Shown piece by piece: positions 1-8,232 of a stretch of DNA of 64,000 nt. The DNA is taken from assembly GCF_001571325.1 (NCBI RefSeq), contig NZ_BCTO01000030.1, forward strand, positions 62,001-126,000, given 5' to 3'. The position numbers were made by a program, and so were the translations under genes. Position 1 is the stretch's first letter; each line of letters opens with the position of its first letter. The stretch comes from Delftia tsuruhatensis NBRC 16741. Lineage in GTDB: Bacteria > Pseudomonadota > Gammaproteobacteria > Burkholderiales > Burkholderiaceae_C. A model generated the notes under the pieces. It was not told the DNA's origin. It was given only the letters and a program-made list of their open reading frames with translations, and made no database searches.

Positions 1-159
1 GTGTCCAGGGCCGATGCCGATCTGCAGGCCCAGGCGCTGCGCTTTCATATCGGCCCCGAGCGGCCCGTGGTCCACCACTTCCTGGCGCTGGATGCCGCCA
101 GTGCTGCCAGTGCCGCCAGCGGGCCTGCGCAGGCACCGGCGCACGGCCACGCCCACTGA
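1..159 (+). CDS. C-terminal end of an unrecognised protein (partial)
   Basis: The plus strand is open in frame 1 from the window edge to a TGA at 157-159, giving 52 residues. The end is Ala/Ser/Gly/Pro-rich and finishes in a His-containing tail (AHGHAH), which looks like a low-complexity C-terminus. No family is recognisable from this fragment. It converges on the response regulator that ends at 210. The codon bias fits a real gene, but the upstream part is needed to identify it. Confidence 0.45.
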   Translation: MSRADADLQAQALRFHIGPERPVVHHFLALDAASAASAASGPAQAPAHGHAH

Positions 160-167
160 AGCGTTGC

Positions 168-201
168 GGCAGGCCTGCCCCTGGCCTGCGCCCGGCCTGC
201 C
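168..201. terminator. Possible bidirectional hairpin between convergent genes
   Basis: GGCAGGCC (168-175) and GGCCTGCC (194-201) form perfect 8-bp arms around an 18-nt loop, in the 50-bp gap between two convergent genes. There is no T-run on either side, so a terminator role is inferred from position only. Confidence 0.3.
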
Positions 202-209
202 AGGACACC

Positions 210-848
210 TCAGCGGATATCCAGCCGCTCCAGCGCACGCACCAGGTCGGCCAGCGTGCGCACCTGCATCTTGCGCATGGCCTGGCTGCGGCGCACCTTG
301 ACCGTGATTTCGCTCACGCCCAGGTCTGCCGCGATCTGCTTGTTCAGCAGGCCGCGCACCACGCCCACGACCACTTCCTGCTCGCCGGGCGACAGCGACT
401 GCCAGCAGGCGCGCAGCGCCTGTTCGCCGGCGTCCAGCGCGCGGCGCTGGCGGTCCAGGGCAATGCCCTGCTGGATGGCGTCGAGCAGGTCCTGGTCGCG
501 GAAGGGCTTGGTCAGGAACTCGATGGCGCCGGTCTTCATGGCCTCCACGCTCATGGGAATGTCGCCATGGCCGGTGATGAAGATGGTGGGCAGCTTCAGG
601 CCCAGCTCCAGCATCTGGCGCCGGAAGTCCATGCCGCTCTGGCCGGGCATGCGGATGTCCAGCACCAGGCAGGCCGGACCTTGCGGCGGATTGCGCGTCC
701 AGTCGTCCAGAAACTCGCGCGTGGCGCCGAAGGCGCGCACGCACAGGCCCACCGAGGCCAGCAGGTCCTCGATGGCTGCGCGCACCGAGGGGTCGTCATC
801 GACGATGTAGACCAGTGCCTCGGCTTCGGCGGTGGAGGGTTCAGCCAT
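210..848 (-). CDS. FixJ/NarL-type response regulator (REC + LuxR HTH)
   Basis: A 212-residue two-component response regulator. Residues ~11-125 form a receiver domain with an acidic pocket (DDD 17-19), the phospho-acceptor in VLDIRMPG (D64) and the conserved Lys in FLTKPF (K114). A LuxR/FixJ-type helix-turn-helix follows at ~145-205 (GLLNKQIAADLGVSEITVK). This is the usual FixJ layout of a DNA-binding activator. Its start overlaps the end of the upstream sensor kinase gene by 8 bp, so the two are co-transcribed and presumably form a cognate pair. The signal and target genes cannot be told from the sequence. Confidence 0.93.
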   Translation of the reverse strand: MAEPSTAEAEALVYIVDDDPSVRAAIEDLLASVGLCVRAFGATREFLDDWTRNPPQGPACLVLDIRMPGQSGMDFRRQMLELGLKLPTIFITGHGDIPMSVEAMKTGAIEFLTKPFRDQDLLDAIQQGIALDRQRRALDAGEQALRACWQSLSPGEQEVVVGVVRGLLNKQIAADLGVSEITVKVRRSQAMRKMQVRTLADLVRALERLDIR

Positions 849-1941
849 GGCGCAATCCCGCGGAAGGCCTGGCGCCCGTGGCCGGGGCGCAGGCGATGGT
901 GACGTGAAAAGCCGTGCCCCCGCGCCCGTCCTCGCGGTCCGTGGCCCAGATGCGGCCGCCGTTGGCCTCGGCCATGTGGCGGCAGATGTTCAGGCCCAGG
1001 CCCATGCCGTCGGGCTTGGTGGTCCAGAAGGCGTCGAACAGGTGGGTGCGGGCCAGGGGCGACAGGCCTTCGCCCGCATCGGCCACGGTCAGCACCAGCT
1101 GCTGGCCCAGGGCCTGCGTGGCGATGGCGATGCGCCGCTGCGCTGCCGGTGTGTGCTGCATGGCGTCCATGGCATTGAGCAGCAGGTTGGCCAGCACCTG
1201 CTGGATCTGCACGCGGTCGGCCCAGGCCGGCTGCAGCGCGGTCGCCAGCTGCAGGTCCAGGGCCACGCCGCGCCGGTCCAGCTCTGCGACGGACAGGCGG
1301 GCCATTTCGCGCACGGCCTCGTTGAGGTCGAAGGACTGCCGGCTGGGTGCGTCTCCGCGTGCCATGCTGCGGATGCGGGCGATGACATCGCTGGCGCGCT
1401 GCGCATCGCCCAGGATGCGCTCCAGCGCCTGGCCGGCCTTGGCGAGGTTGGGCGGCTCCTGGGCCAGCCAGCGCTGGCAGGCGTTGCCGCTGGTGACGAT
1501 GGCCGCCAGCGGCTGGTTGACCTCATGGGCGATGGAGGCCGTCAACTGCCCCAGGCTGGTGGCCTGGGTGATGCGCAGCAGCTGGGTGCGCGCCGCATGG
1601 GCCGCGTTCTGGGCCGCCACCATCTTCAGGCCCAGATAGGCCGTGATGGCAATGGCCAGGATGCTGATCACCATGTTGATCAGTCCGGTGCGATAGGCAC
1701 CGGCAGGCGTGAGCGCAAAGCTGGCCAGGGTCAGCACGATGCACAGCGCCGTGAGGCCGATGACCACGCGCGGGCTGAACCAGCGCACCGCCACCAGGAT
1801 GATGGCGGTGTGGAACACGGCGGCCGCCACGGCGTAGTCGGTCAGCGTGTCCAGCGCGAAGATCGCGGCCATGGCGACGCCCATGGCCGCCAGGATCAGG
1901 GCCCGGGGCCAATGGGGAAAGCGGCGCAGAGCGGTGGTCAT
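841..1941 (-). CDS. Membrane sensor histidine kinase, partner of the FixJ-type regulator
   Basis: About 366 residues from the ATG at 1941. The N-terminal third is hydrophobic, with four or five likely membrane helices and no large periplasmic sensor domain. A HisKA domain follows, with the H-box around SIAHEVNQPLAAI, the FixL/DctB-like 'HEVNQPL' form. The HATPase domain shows the N-box (LLLNAMDAM), DAGEGL and GMGLGLNICR. An in-frame TTG at 1989 would add 16 residues, and neither start has a convincing ribosome binding site. The gene precedes the response regulator with an 8-bp overlap. Sensing through the membrane helices is inferred from the lack of other input domains. Confidence 0.9.
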   Translation of the reverse strand: MTTALRRFPHWPRALILAAMGVAMAAIFALDTLTDYAVAAAVFHTAIILVAVRWFSPRVVIGLTALCIVLTLASFALTPAGAYRTGLINMVISILAIAITAYLGLKMVAAQNAAHAARTQLLRITQATSLGQLTASIAHEVNQPLAAIVTSGNACQRWLAQEPPNLAKAGQALERILGDAQRASDVIARIRSMARGDAPSRQSFDLNEAVREMARLSVAELDRRGVALDLQLATALQPAWADRVQIQQVLANLLLNAMDAMQHTPAAQRRIAIATQALGQQLVLTVADAGEGLSPLARTHLFDAFWTTKPDGMGLGLNICRHMAEANGGRIWATDREDGRGGTAFHVTIACAPATGARPSAGLRHG

Positions 1942-2085
1942 GGCGTGCAGGGAAAAGGAATGGACTGTCAGCTGCCAATTCTCATTCAAGAAGGCGCTGC
2001 ACCTGAATGCAAGCTATACCCGAACCGTACGATACTGGCGCGACCCAAAACAAGGGACACCGAGGAAGGGACGCCCCGCACCGAA

Positions 2086-2143
2086 GGTGTCGTCCCCCTC
2101 CCGCGTAGCGAGAGAGGGGGAAGCCGCGCAGCGGCTCAGGGGG
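2086..2143. repeat. Structured intergenic repeat, copy 1
   Basis: First of three copies of an imperfect element of about 58 bp. Read downstream of the tolC-like gene (minus strand) it is CCCCCTGAG, a GCCGC-TGC-GCGGC hairpin, then a second stem made of CCCCCTCTC and GAGGGGG arms around GCTACGCGG, and finally GACGACACC. It begins one base after the tolC-like stop codon. The other copies are at 16167-16254 and 39491-39549. The position suggests a REP-like element acting in termination or mRNA stability. Confidence 0.8.
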
Positions 2144-2144
2144 T

Positions 2145-3476
2145 TCACAACACTGGCCGGCGGCCCACGCTCAGCTGCAGCTCCACCGTGGCCTTGGCCA
2201 GCTCGGTCTCTGCCTCCAGCGATCCCAGGTAGGCCTCGTCGGCCGAGCGCTGGGCGGACAGCAGCTCCAGCAGCGAAGCCTCGCCATGCCGGTAGGACAG
2301 GCGCATGCCTTCGAGCACGCGCTGCGCATCGCGCAGCACGCCGTCGCGGTAGCGCTGCACGTTCTCGCGCGCGGCGCTCAGGCGAAAGCGGGCGGCGCGC
2401 ACATCGGCCTCGGCCCGGTTCTGGGCCTGCTGCAGGGCCAGCATGGCCTGGGTGACGGCCGCCTCGGCCTGCACCAGGTCGCCCCGGTCCAGGCGCGACA
2501 GTGGCAGCGGCACGCTGACCGAGACCGACAGCGTGCGCGAGCGCCCGCCGCCATCGAAGGGATTGCCCTGGGCGTCCGTGCCACCGGCCGTGGCGGGCAC
2601 GGCGGCCATGCCCACGGCCAGCGTGGGATTGACCCAGCGGTTGGCCCGGGCCAGGCCCGCGTTGTCGCGCGCATGCTCCAGCGCCGCCTGGGCGATGCGC
2701 ACCTCGGCGCGCGACTGCAGCGCCTGGGCGACCAGGGCGTCGGCATCCTCCAGTCCCGAGTCTTCGGCCAATTCCATGAAGCCGCATTGCAGCGTGTCGC
2801 TGGCAAAGACTTCGGACAGGCGGCGCCCCAGCGGGACGGACAGCGCCAGCCGTGCGGTCTGCGCCTCGGCGCGCGCCTGCACCACCTCGGCCTGGAAGCG
2901 GTCGCGCTCCACGCGCGACTGCAGCCATTCCACGCCACCGATGTCGCCGGCCTTGCGCCTCAGCTCGTTGGCCTGCACCACATCGCCCAGCGCCTTCAGC
3001 GTCTGCTGCTTGCGCTCCAGCGCCAGCGAGTCGCGGCAGGCCTGGGTGTAGTCCTGGGCGGCATCGGAGAACAGCTGGCTGCGCACGCCTTCCAGGCCGG
3101 CCTCGGACAGGCGCACCTGGCTGCGTGCGGACTGAATGCGCGCGGCGCGCTTGCCGCCCGTCTCCAGCTCCATGCTGATCTCGTAGTTGCGCGTGGTGGG
3201 CCGGGGCTGGCCGGTGCGCACCTGCTCGCGCGAGGCGCCCAGCGTGAGGCTGGGGTCGGGGCGTATGCCGGCGATGCCGATGCCGGCACGCGCGGATTCC
3301 ACGCCCTGCTCCTCCGAGCGCAGCAGGGGGCTGTGCTGCTCCACGGCGTTGAGGTAGTCGGAAAAGCGCAGGCCAGCGGACGGCGCCGTCTGCGCCTGGG
3401 CTGCGGCGCCAAGGCACAGCAGCAGGGCCAGGGCCTGCCTGGGGAAGAAAGGGGTCGTTTGCATGGCGACTCGCAT
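2145..3476 (-). CDS. TolC-family outer-membrane channel of a metal efflux system (CzcC-like)
   Basis: A 443-residue outer-membrane factor. An N-terminal signal peptide ends near AAAQAQ. The rest is the duplicated, coiled-coil-rich OEP architecture (long Ala/Glu/Arg/Gln helices, e.g. ALQQAQNRAEADVRAARF), typical of TolC/CzcC proteins that connect an RND pump to the outside. The ATG at 3476 overlaps the RND stop in a TGATG, which implies translational coupling; an ATG at 3464 is an alternative. It is the last gene of a three-gene operon, and a structured repeat follows the stop codon by one base. The CzcC assignment rests on family resemblance plus the metal-type pump next to it. Confidence 0.9.
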   Translation of the reverse strand: MRVAMQTTPFFPRQALALLLCLGAAAQAQTAPSAGLRFSDYLNAVEQHSPLLRSEEQGVESARAGIGIAGIRPDPSLTLGASREQVRTGQPRPTTRNYEISMELETGGKRAARIQSARSQVRLSEAGLEGVRSQLFSDAAQDYTQACRDSLALERKQQTLKALGDVVQANELRRKAGDIGGVEWLQSRVERDRFQAEVVQARAEAQTARLALSVPLGRRLSEVFASDTLQCGFMELAEDSGLEDADALVAQALQSRAEVRIAQAALEHARDNAGLARANRWVNPTLAVGMAAVPATAGGTDAQGNPFDGGGRSRTLSVSVSVPLPLSRLDRGDLVQAEAAVTQAMLALQQAQNRAEADVRAARFRLSAARENVQRYRDGVLRDAQRVLEGMRLSYRHGEASLLELLSAQRSADEAYLGSLEAETELAKATVELQLSVGRRPVL

Positions 3477-6400
3477 CAATGGGGTTGGCTCGTTGCGGTG
3501 CGATGCCCGCCCTCGTCCTCGGCGGCATCCGGATCGCCGCTCTCACCGCGTTCAGCGGCACGACGCTGGCGGCGCTCGGCCGCGCGGACGGCACGGGCCT
3601 CGATCACGTAGTAGAGGTTGGGCAGCAGCAGCAGGGTCAGCAAGGTGGCGCTGAACAGGCCGCAGACCACGACCGTGGCCAGGGGCCGCTGCACGTCGCT
3701 GCCCAGGCCCGTGGCCAGCATGGCCGGCGTGAGGCCGAAGGCGGCGACGGTGGCCGTCATCAGCACGGGGCGCATGCGGCTGGAGGCGCCTTCGAGCACG
3801 GCTTCGCGCAGGCCCAGGCCGTCCTCGCGGCGCAGCCGGTTGATCTGCGAGACCATGAGCACGCCCGAGAGCACGGCCACGCCGAACAGCGCGATGAAGC
3901 CCACGGCGCTGGAGACGTTGAGCGTCATGCCGCGCAGGTGCAGGCCCGCAAAGCCGCCGATCATGGCCAGCGGCACCACGCCCAGCACCAGCAGCGGCTG
4001 GCGCAGGTTGCCGAACTCGCCGAACAGCAGCACCAGCATGATGCCCAGCGTCAGCGGCAGGATCATGAGCAGCCGCGCCTCGGCACGCTGCAGGTTCTCG
4101 AACTGGCCGCCCCACTCGATGTGCAGCTTCTGGCGGTCGTAGTCCAGGTGCTGGTCGATGGCGGTGTGCGCATCCTTGAGGAAGCCCGCCAGGTCGCGGC
4201 CGCGCACATTGAGCTTGACGAGGATGTGGCGCTCCCCGCCCTCGCGCACGATGACGCTCTGGCCCACGGTGGTGGTGATGCGCGCCACGTCGGCCAGCGG
4301 CACCTGGGCGCCATTGGCGGCCGACAGGCGCAGCGCGCCGATGGCCTCGGGGCTGCTGCGCGTGTCGGGTGTGAAGCGCACGGCCATGTCGTAGCTGCGC
4401 TCGCCCACGTAGAGCTGGCCGATGGAGGCCCCGCCCACGCCGGTGGAGATGAGCTGCGCCACCTCGGAGGCATTGATGCCGTAGCGCGCGGCAGCGGCGC
4501 GGTCCAGCGCAATGCGCAGGTTGGGCAGCGGCGGCTCCACGTCCACGGCCACGTCGGCCGCGCCGGGCACTTTCTCCAGCACGGCCACCAGGGCATCGGC
4601 CACGCGCCGGTCCTCGGCCAGGTCCTGGCCGAAGACCTTCACCGTGAGGTCGCTGTGCGCGCCGGACAGCTTGTCCTGCACGCCGTCGATCATGGGCTGC
4701 ATGAAACCCACGGAGTAGCCGGGCAACTGGTCGAAGCGCGCGGCCATCTTCGCGATCAGCTGCTGCTTGGTCAGGCCCGACTTCCATTCGCCATAGGGAT
4801 GCAGGCCCACGCTGGCCTCGATGTGCGAGGGCGTCCAGTAGTCGGTGCCGTCATCGTTGCGCCCGGTCTGGGTGACGATGTAGGAGACCTCGGGGAACTC
4901 CAGTGCGGCGCTGCGCAGCGCGTCGGCCATGTCGCGCGCCTTGTCCAGCGTGATGCCGGGCGGCATCTGCACCTGCAGCCAGATGGAGCCTTCGTCCAGG
5001 TACGGCAGGAAGTCGCGGCCCATGGTGCCGGCCAGCACGCCCAGCGCCAGCAGCGAGGCCGCCACGGCCCCAGCCAGCCAGCGCACGCGGCCCACGGTCG
5101 CGCCCAGGAAGCGGTCATAGCCCACGCCCAGCCGGTGCAGCACGGGGTTGTGGAAGATCCTGCGCGGCCTGCGGAAGGCCAGCCAGGCCAGGGCCGGCGT
5201 GAGCAGCAGGGCCACGGCCAGCGCCCCCACCAGGGCCGCGCCCACGGCGCTGGCCATGGGCGAGAACAGCTTGTACTCGATGCGCTCGAAGGCGAACAGC
5301 GGCAGGTAGGCGGCCGCGATCACGCACATGCCGAAGAAGATGGGCCGCGCCACCTGCAGCGTGGCCGTGATGGCGTCCCTGGGCGTGAGCGGCCGGTTCT
5401 GGTCGGCCTCGCGGCGCCGCAGGATGTTCTCGACCACGACCACGGCCCCGTCCACCAGGATGCCGAAGTCGATGGCGCCCAGCGACAGCAGGTTGGCCGG
5501 AATCTTCGCGTGGTGCATGAAGATGAAGGCCAGCAGCAGCGCCATGGGAATGGTCAGCGCCACGATCAGCGCCGCGCGCGGGCTGCCCAGGAAGACCAGC
5601 AGCACCAGGGTGACGACGATCAGGCCTTCGGCCAGGGTCTTGCCCACGGTGTGGGTGGTGCGCTCGATCAGCGTGGTGCGGTCCAGGTAGGGCACGACCT
5701 TCACGTCGGGCGGCAGCAGCTTGCCGTTGAGCTCCTCCACGGCGGCGTGGATGCCCTCCAGCGCCTGCGAGGGGTTGGAGCCCTTGAGCAGCAGCACGAT
5801 GCCCTGCAGGGTGTCGGAGTTGCCGTCCTTGCCCAGGATGCCGCGCCGCTCCACGTTGCCGTAGGTCAGCCGCCCCAGGTCCTTGACCAGCACGGGCGTG
5901 CCGCTGTCCGTGGTCTTGACGACCACGTTGCCCATGTCGTCCAGCGAGCCCAGCAGGCCCACGCCGCGCACCACATAGGAGACATCGCCCCGGTCGATGA
6001 CGCTGCCGCCGCCGCTGGCGTTGTTGGCATTGATGGCCTCGACCACCTGGGACAGCGCCAGCCCGTACTGCAGCAGCCGCGCGGGGTCCAGCTCCAGCAT
6101 GAACTGCGTGGTCAGGCCGCCGAAGTTGGTCACGTCCACCACGGACTGGGCCTTCTTCAGGCGCGGGATCACCACCCACTGCTGCAGCTCGGACAGCTCG
6201 CGCAGGCTGCGCACGGGGCTTTCCAGCGTGTAGCGGTAGACCTCGCCCGTGGGCGAGCTGTAGGGGTCCAGCCCGGCGCGGGCACCATAGGGCAGCGTGA
6301 CCTCGTCGATGCGCTCCTTCAGGCGCTGGCGCGCCCAGTAGCCGTCCACGCCGTCCTCGAAGACCACGGTGATCAGCGACAGCGCGAACAGGCTGCGCGA

Positions 6401-6649
6401 GCGCAGCACGTGCATGCCGGGCGTGGCCAGCAGGGCGCGCTCCAGCGGGATGGTGATCTGCTGCTCTATCTCCTCGGCCGCAAGGCCTGGCACCTGGGTG
6501 ACGATCTGCGAGGTCACGTCGGCAATGTCGGGATAGGCCTCCAGCGGCAGCTGCTTCCAGCTGAACACGCCATACAGGGCCGCGAAGCAAAAGACCAGCC
6601 ACACCACGCCGCGGCGCGAAAAGCCGATGTTGACGATGCGCTCGATCAT
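3476..6649 (-). CDS. Heavy-metal RND efflux pump (HME-RND, CzcA-like)
   Basis: A 1057-residue inner-membrane proton-driven efflux transporter. It starts with the usual hydrophilic start plus first helix (MIERIVNIGFSRRGVVWLVF) and has two large periplasmic loops and twelve predicted membrane helices. The fourth helix (~residues 390-410) carries DFGILVDGAVVVVEN, the signature of divalent-cation HME pumps (Co/Zn/Cd/Ni type). It differs from the Cu/Ag type, which lacks DFG and has a VDA-type motif there. The pump would take metal from periplasm or cytosol and pass it through the membrane-fusion and outer-membrane partners encoded on either side. The start overlaps the fusion-protein stop (ATGA). 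The exact metal cannot be assigned. No metal regulator gene is adjacent. Confidence 0.95.
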   Translation of the reverse strand: MIERIVNIGFSRRGVVWLVFCFAALYGVFSWKQLPLEAYPDIADVTSQIVTQVPGLAAEEIEQQITIPLERALLATPGMHVLRSRSLFALSLITVVFEDGVDGYWARQRLKERIDEVTLPYGARAGLDPYSSPTGEVYRYTLESPVRSLRELSELQQWVVIPRLKKAQSVVDVTNFGGLTTQFMLELDPARLLQYGLALSQVVEAINANNASGGGSVIDRGDVSYVVRGVGLLGSLDDMGNVVVKTTDSGTPVLVKDLGRLTYGNVERRGILGKDGNSDTLQGIVLLLKGSNPSQALEGIHAAVEELNGKLLPPDVKVVPYLDRTTLIERTTHTVGKTLAEGLIVVTLVLLVFLGSPRAALIVALTIPMALLLAFIFMHHAKIPANLLSLGAIDFGILVDGAVVVVENILRRREADQNRPLTPRDAITATLQVARPIFFGMCVIAAAYLPLFAFERIEYKLFSPMASAVGAALVGALAVALLLTPALAWLAFRRPRRIFHNPVLHRLGVGYDRFLGATVGRVRWLAGAVAASLLALGVLAGTMGRDFLPYLDEGSIWLQVQMPPGITLDKARDMADALRSAALEFPEVSYIVTQTGRNDDGTDYWTPSHIEASVGLHPYGEWKSGLTKQQLIAKMAARFDQLPGYSVGFMQPMIDGVQDKLSGAHSDLTVKVFGQDLAEDRRVADALVAVLEKVPGAADVAVDVEPPLPNLRIALDRAAAARYGINASEVAQLISTGVGGASIGQLYVGERSYDMAVRFTPDTRSSPEAIGALRLSAANGAQVPLADVARITTTVGQSVIVREGGERHILVKLNVRGRDLAGFLKDAHTAIDQHLDYDRQKLHIEWGGQFENLQRAEARLLMILPLTLGIMLVLLFGEFGNLRQPLLVLGVVPLAMIGGFAGLHLRGMTLNVSSAVGFIALFGVAVLSGVLMVSQINRLRREDGLGLREAVLEGASSRMRPVLMTATVAAFGLTPAMLATGLGSDVQRPLATVVVCGLFSATLLTLLLLPNLYYVIEARAVRAAERRQRRAAERGESGDPDAAEDEGGHRTATSQPH

Positions 6650-7875
6650 TGCAGCAGCACTCCCCCGTTGACCACCACGCGCTCGCCGGCCGCCAGGCCC
6701 GAGAGGATCTCGGCCTGGCCGTCCTGCTGCGCGCCGACCTGCACGTCGCGCGGCTCGAAGCGCCAGCCGCCCTTGTCCACAAAGACGCGCGTGCTGACCT
6801 GGCCCTGCAGCAGGGCCGCGGCCGGCACCATCACGGCCTGGCGCGCCGGGGCGTCGAAGCCCACGCGCGCAAACATACCGGGGCGCAGCCGCCCTTCGGG
6901 GTTGTCCACGGCCACGCGCACCTTGACGCTGCGCGTGGCGGTGTCCACCAGCTCGCCCACGTACTGCACGCGGCCCTGCAGCTGCAGGTCGGGATAGGCG
7001 GCCAGCGCGATGTGGGCCTGCTGGCCCACGTCCACATGGGCCAGGTCGCGCTCGCTGACGCTGGCGCTGAGCCAGACCTTGCGCAGGTCGGCCACGGTCA
7101 TGACGGAGGCATTCACATCGTTCCAGTAGCCGCCCTGCGAGCCCGCCATCTCGACCACGCGGCCGCTGATGGGCGACTTGACCACGTAGCTGCCGCGCGA
7201 GCCTTCCTGCACGGCCGCACCCAGCTGGGACAGATGATCGGAGGCGGCGCGCGCATCGGCACCTGCTGCGGCCAGCGCCTGCTGCGCGGCCTCGTAGTCC
7301 TTGCGCGCGGCGATCTCGGCATCGAACAGCAGCTTCTGGCGGTCGAACTCCTGGCGCGCGTGCAGCAGCGCGGCCTGGGCCTTGGCGTGCTCGGCACGCA
7401 CGCTGGAGATCTCGGAGGAGTCCATGGTGATCAGCGCATCGCCGGCCTTCACCGCATCGCCCAGCTGGTGGTGCAGGCGCACCAGGCGGCCCGCCACCGG
7501 CGGCGTGATGCGGACCAGCTTTTCAGGCTCGGCCTCGATGGTGGCGGGGGCCGACAGGCGGGTCTGCAGCGGCTGCAGGGCGATCTCGGCCACCTGCAGG
7601 CGCTCGCGCAGCGGCGAGCCTTCGGGCACCACGATGAGGTTGCCTTCGCGGCGCACGGGAGCCGGCTGCGGAGCGGTGGTGGCTGCATGCGTGGCTGCCG
7701 TGGGCTCGGCCGGCCCGTTGCAGGCGGCCATGGCCACGCTGATCAGCAGCCCGCCCACAGGCCAGGCGGCCGCCAGCAAGGGATGGCGCTGGTGCAGGCC
7801 ATGGGGTCGGCCATGGGGTCGGCCTGGTCGTTCAGAAGCGAGAAAGCGGGTCATCCTGAGGTCTCCGGGTGCCAT
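6646..7875 (-). CDS. RND membrane-fusion (periplasmic adaptor) protein, CzcB-like
   Basis: Up to 409 residues. After a membrane segment comes a possible lipobox (MAAC, position -3 not typical) followed by a Pro/Ala/Thr linker. Then come the barrel-sandwich hybrid/lipoyl halves (PVAGRLVRLHHQLGDAVKAG and later VVKSPISGRVVEMAG) around a coiled-coil hairpin rich in Ala, Arg and Gln. This is the normal HlyD/CzcB layout, and it bridges the pump and the channel. No His-rich metal-binding tail is seen. An ATG at 7854 (residue 8) has a better ribosome binding site (CGGAGACCTCAGG) and may be the true start. It is the first full gene of the efflux operon and begins 25-46 bp after the stop of the Asp-Pro small ORF. 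Confidence 0.92.
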   Translation of the reverse strand: MAPGDLRMTRFLASERPGRPHGRPHGLHQRHPLLAAAWPVGGLLISVAMAACNGPAEPTAATHAATTAPQPAPVRREGNLIVVPEGSPLRERLQVAEIALQPLQTRLSAPATIEAEPEKLVRITPPVAGRLVRLHHQLGDAVKAGDALITMDSSEISSVRAEHAKAQAALLHARQEFDRQKLLFDAEIAARKDYEAAQQALAAAGADARAASDHLSQLGAAVQEGSRGSYVVKSPISGRVVEMAGSQGGYWNDVNASVMTVADLRKVWLSASVSERDLAHVDVGQQAHIALAAYPDLQLQGRVQYVGELVDTATRSVKVRVAVDNPEGRLRPGMFARVGFDAPARQAVMVPAAALLQGQVSTRVFVDKGGWRFEPRDVQVGAQQDGQAEILSGLAAGERVVVNGGVLLQ

Positions 7876-7900
7876 AGACCCGCGCAGACCTCTCGCACCT

Positions 7901-8065
7901 TCAGGCGATCACAGGCCTCCGCCCAGGTCCGGGCAGATCAAGAAATGGAAGAAGGGAAAGGCGGAAAGGGACGGCGCGGCAGCGCCTGGCAGGATCGGGA
8001 TCGGGATCGGGATCGGGATCGGGATCGGGATCGGGATCGGGATCGGAATCAGGATCGGGGGCCAT
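7901..8065 (-). CDS. Small Asp-Pro repeat ORF, candidate leader peptide of the metal efflux operon
   Basis: A 54-codon ORF starting ATG GCC CCC GAT CCT. The start is preceded by a very good Shine-Dalgarno, AAAGGAGT (8072-8079, minus strand), six bases upstream. The peptide begins MAPDPDSDP, continues as about nine Asp-Pro pairs, then has ARRCR and a hydrophobic LSLLPFLDL stretch. It stops 25 bp before the first possible start of the efflux fusion protein and reads the same way. Known biology: E. coli MgtL is a leader peptide with an N-terminal acidic/Pro run followed by Arg residues; such nascent chains destabilise translating ribosomes when Mg2+ is low and control the downstream metal transporter. 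The resemblance is seen in the sequence; the function is inferred. It could instead be a fortuitous ORF over a hexanucleotide repeat. Confidence 0.5.
   Translation of the reverse strand: MAPDPDSDPDPDPDPDPDPDPDPDPARRCRAVPFRLSLLPFLDLPGPGRRPVIA
7993..8046. repeat. Perfect hexanucleotide tandem repeat (GATCGG) x9
   Basis: Nine perfect tandem copies of GATCGG at 7993-8046, followed by decayed units (AATCAG, GATCGG). On the minus strand each unit encodes Asp-Pro within the small ORF 7901-8065. Because the unit is 6 bp, gain or loss of copies keeps the frame and changes only the number of Asp-Pro pairs. The other frames give Ile-Pro, and the plus strand gives Gly-Ile, neither with a ribosome binding site. 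Confidence 0.97.
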
Positions 8066-8170
8066 GGGGTACTCCTTTGCGTGTGGGTGGCGCAGTCCCC
8101 GTGCAGGCCGGGAGCCCTGTTTGCTGCAGTGCAATATGTGCCCGGAATTATCAAAGGCGAAAGTGCCTGC

Positions 8171-8197
8171 GGCCAGCCTTTGTTGGGAAGGCTGGCC
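8171..8197. promoter_or_regulatory. Perfect 10-bp stem-loop upstream of the Asp-Pro leader
   Basis: GGCCAGCCTT (8171-8180) pairs exactly with AAGGCTGGCC (8188-8197) around a 7-nt loop. It lies about 105 bp upstream of the small ORF start on the minus strand. No T-run follows on either side, so it is not a plain terminator. It could be an operator or a 5'-leader structure of the efflux operon. A -10-like GATAAT lies between it and the small ORF (8147-8152, minus strand). Confidence 0.5.
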
Positions 8198-8218
8198 TGT
8201 TCATTGGTGGATGCGGGA

Positions 8219-8232
8219 TATACCTTCGTATA
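8219..8232. promoter_or_regulatory. Small inverted repeat, possible operator for the efflux operon
   Basis: TATAC-CTTC-GTATA, 5-bp arms with a 4-nt spacer, in the only AT-rich stretch between the efflux operon and the Bug gene. The position would suit a promoter or operator for the minus-strand operon. No regulator gene lies nearby to name it. Confidence 0.3.

Noticed and set aside
3479..6997. A 1172-codon open frame on the plus strand, antisense to the RND pump and fusion-protein genes
   Set aside because: It is His/Gln/Gly/Ala/Arg-rich low-complexity sequence with no ribosome binding site or family motif. It is the GC-bias shadow of the true minus-strand genes, which have clear domains.
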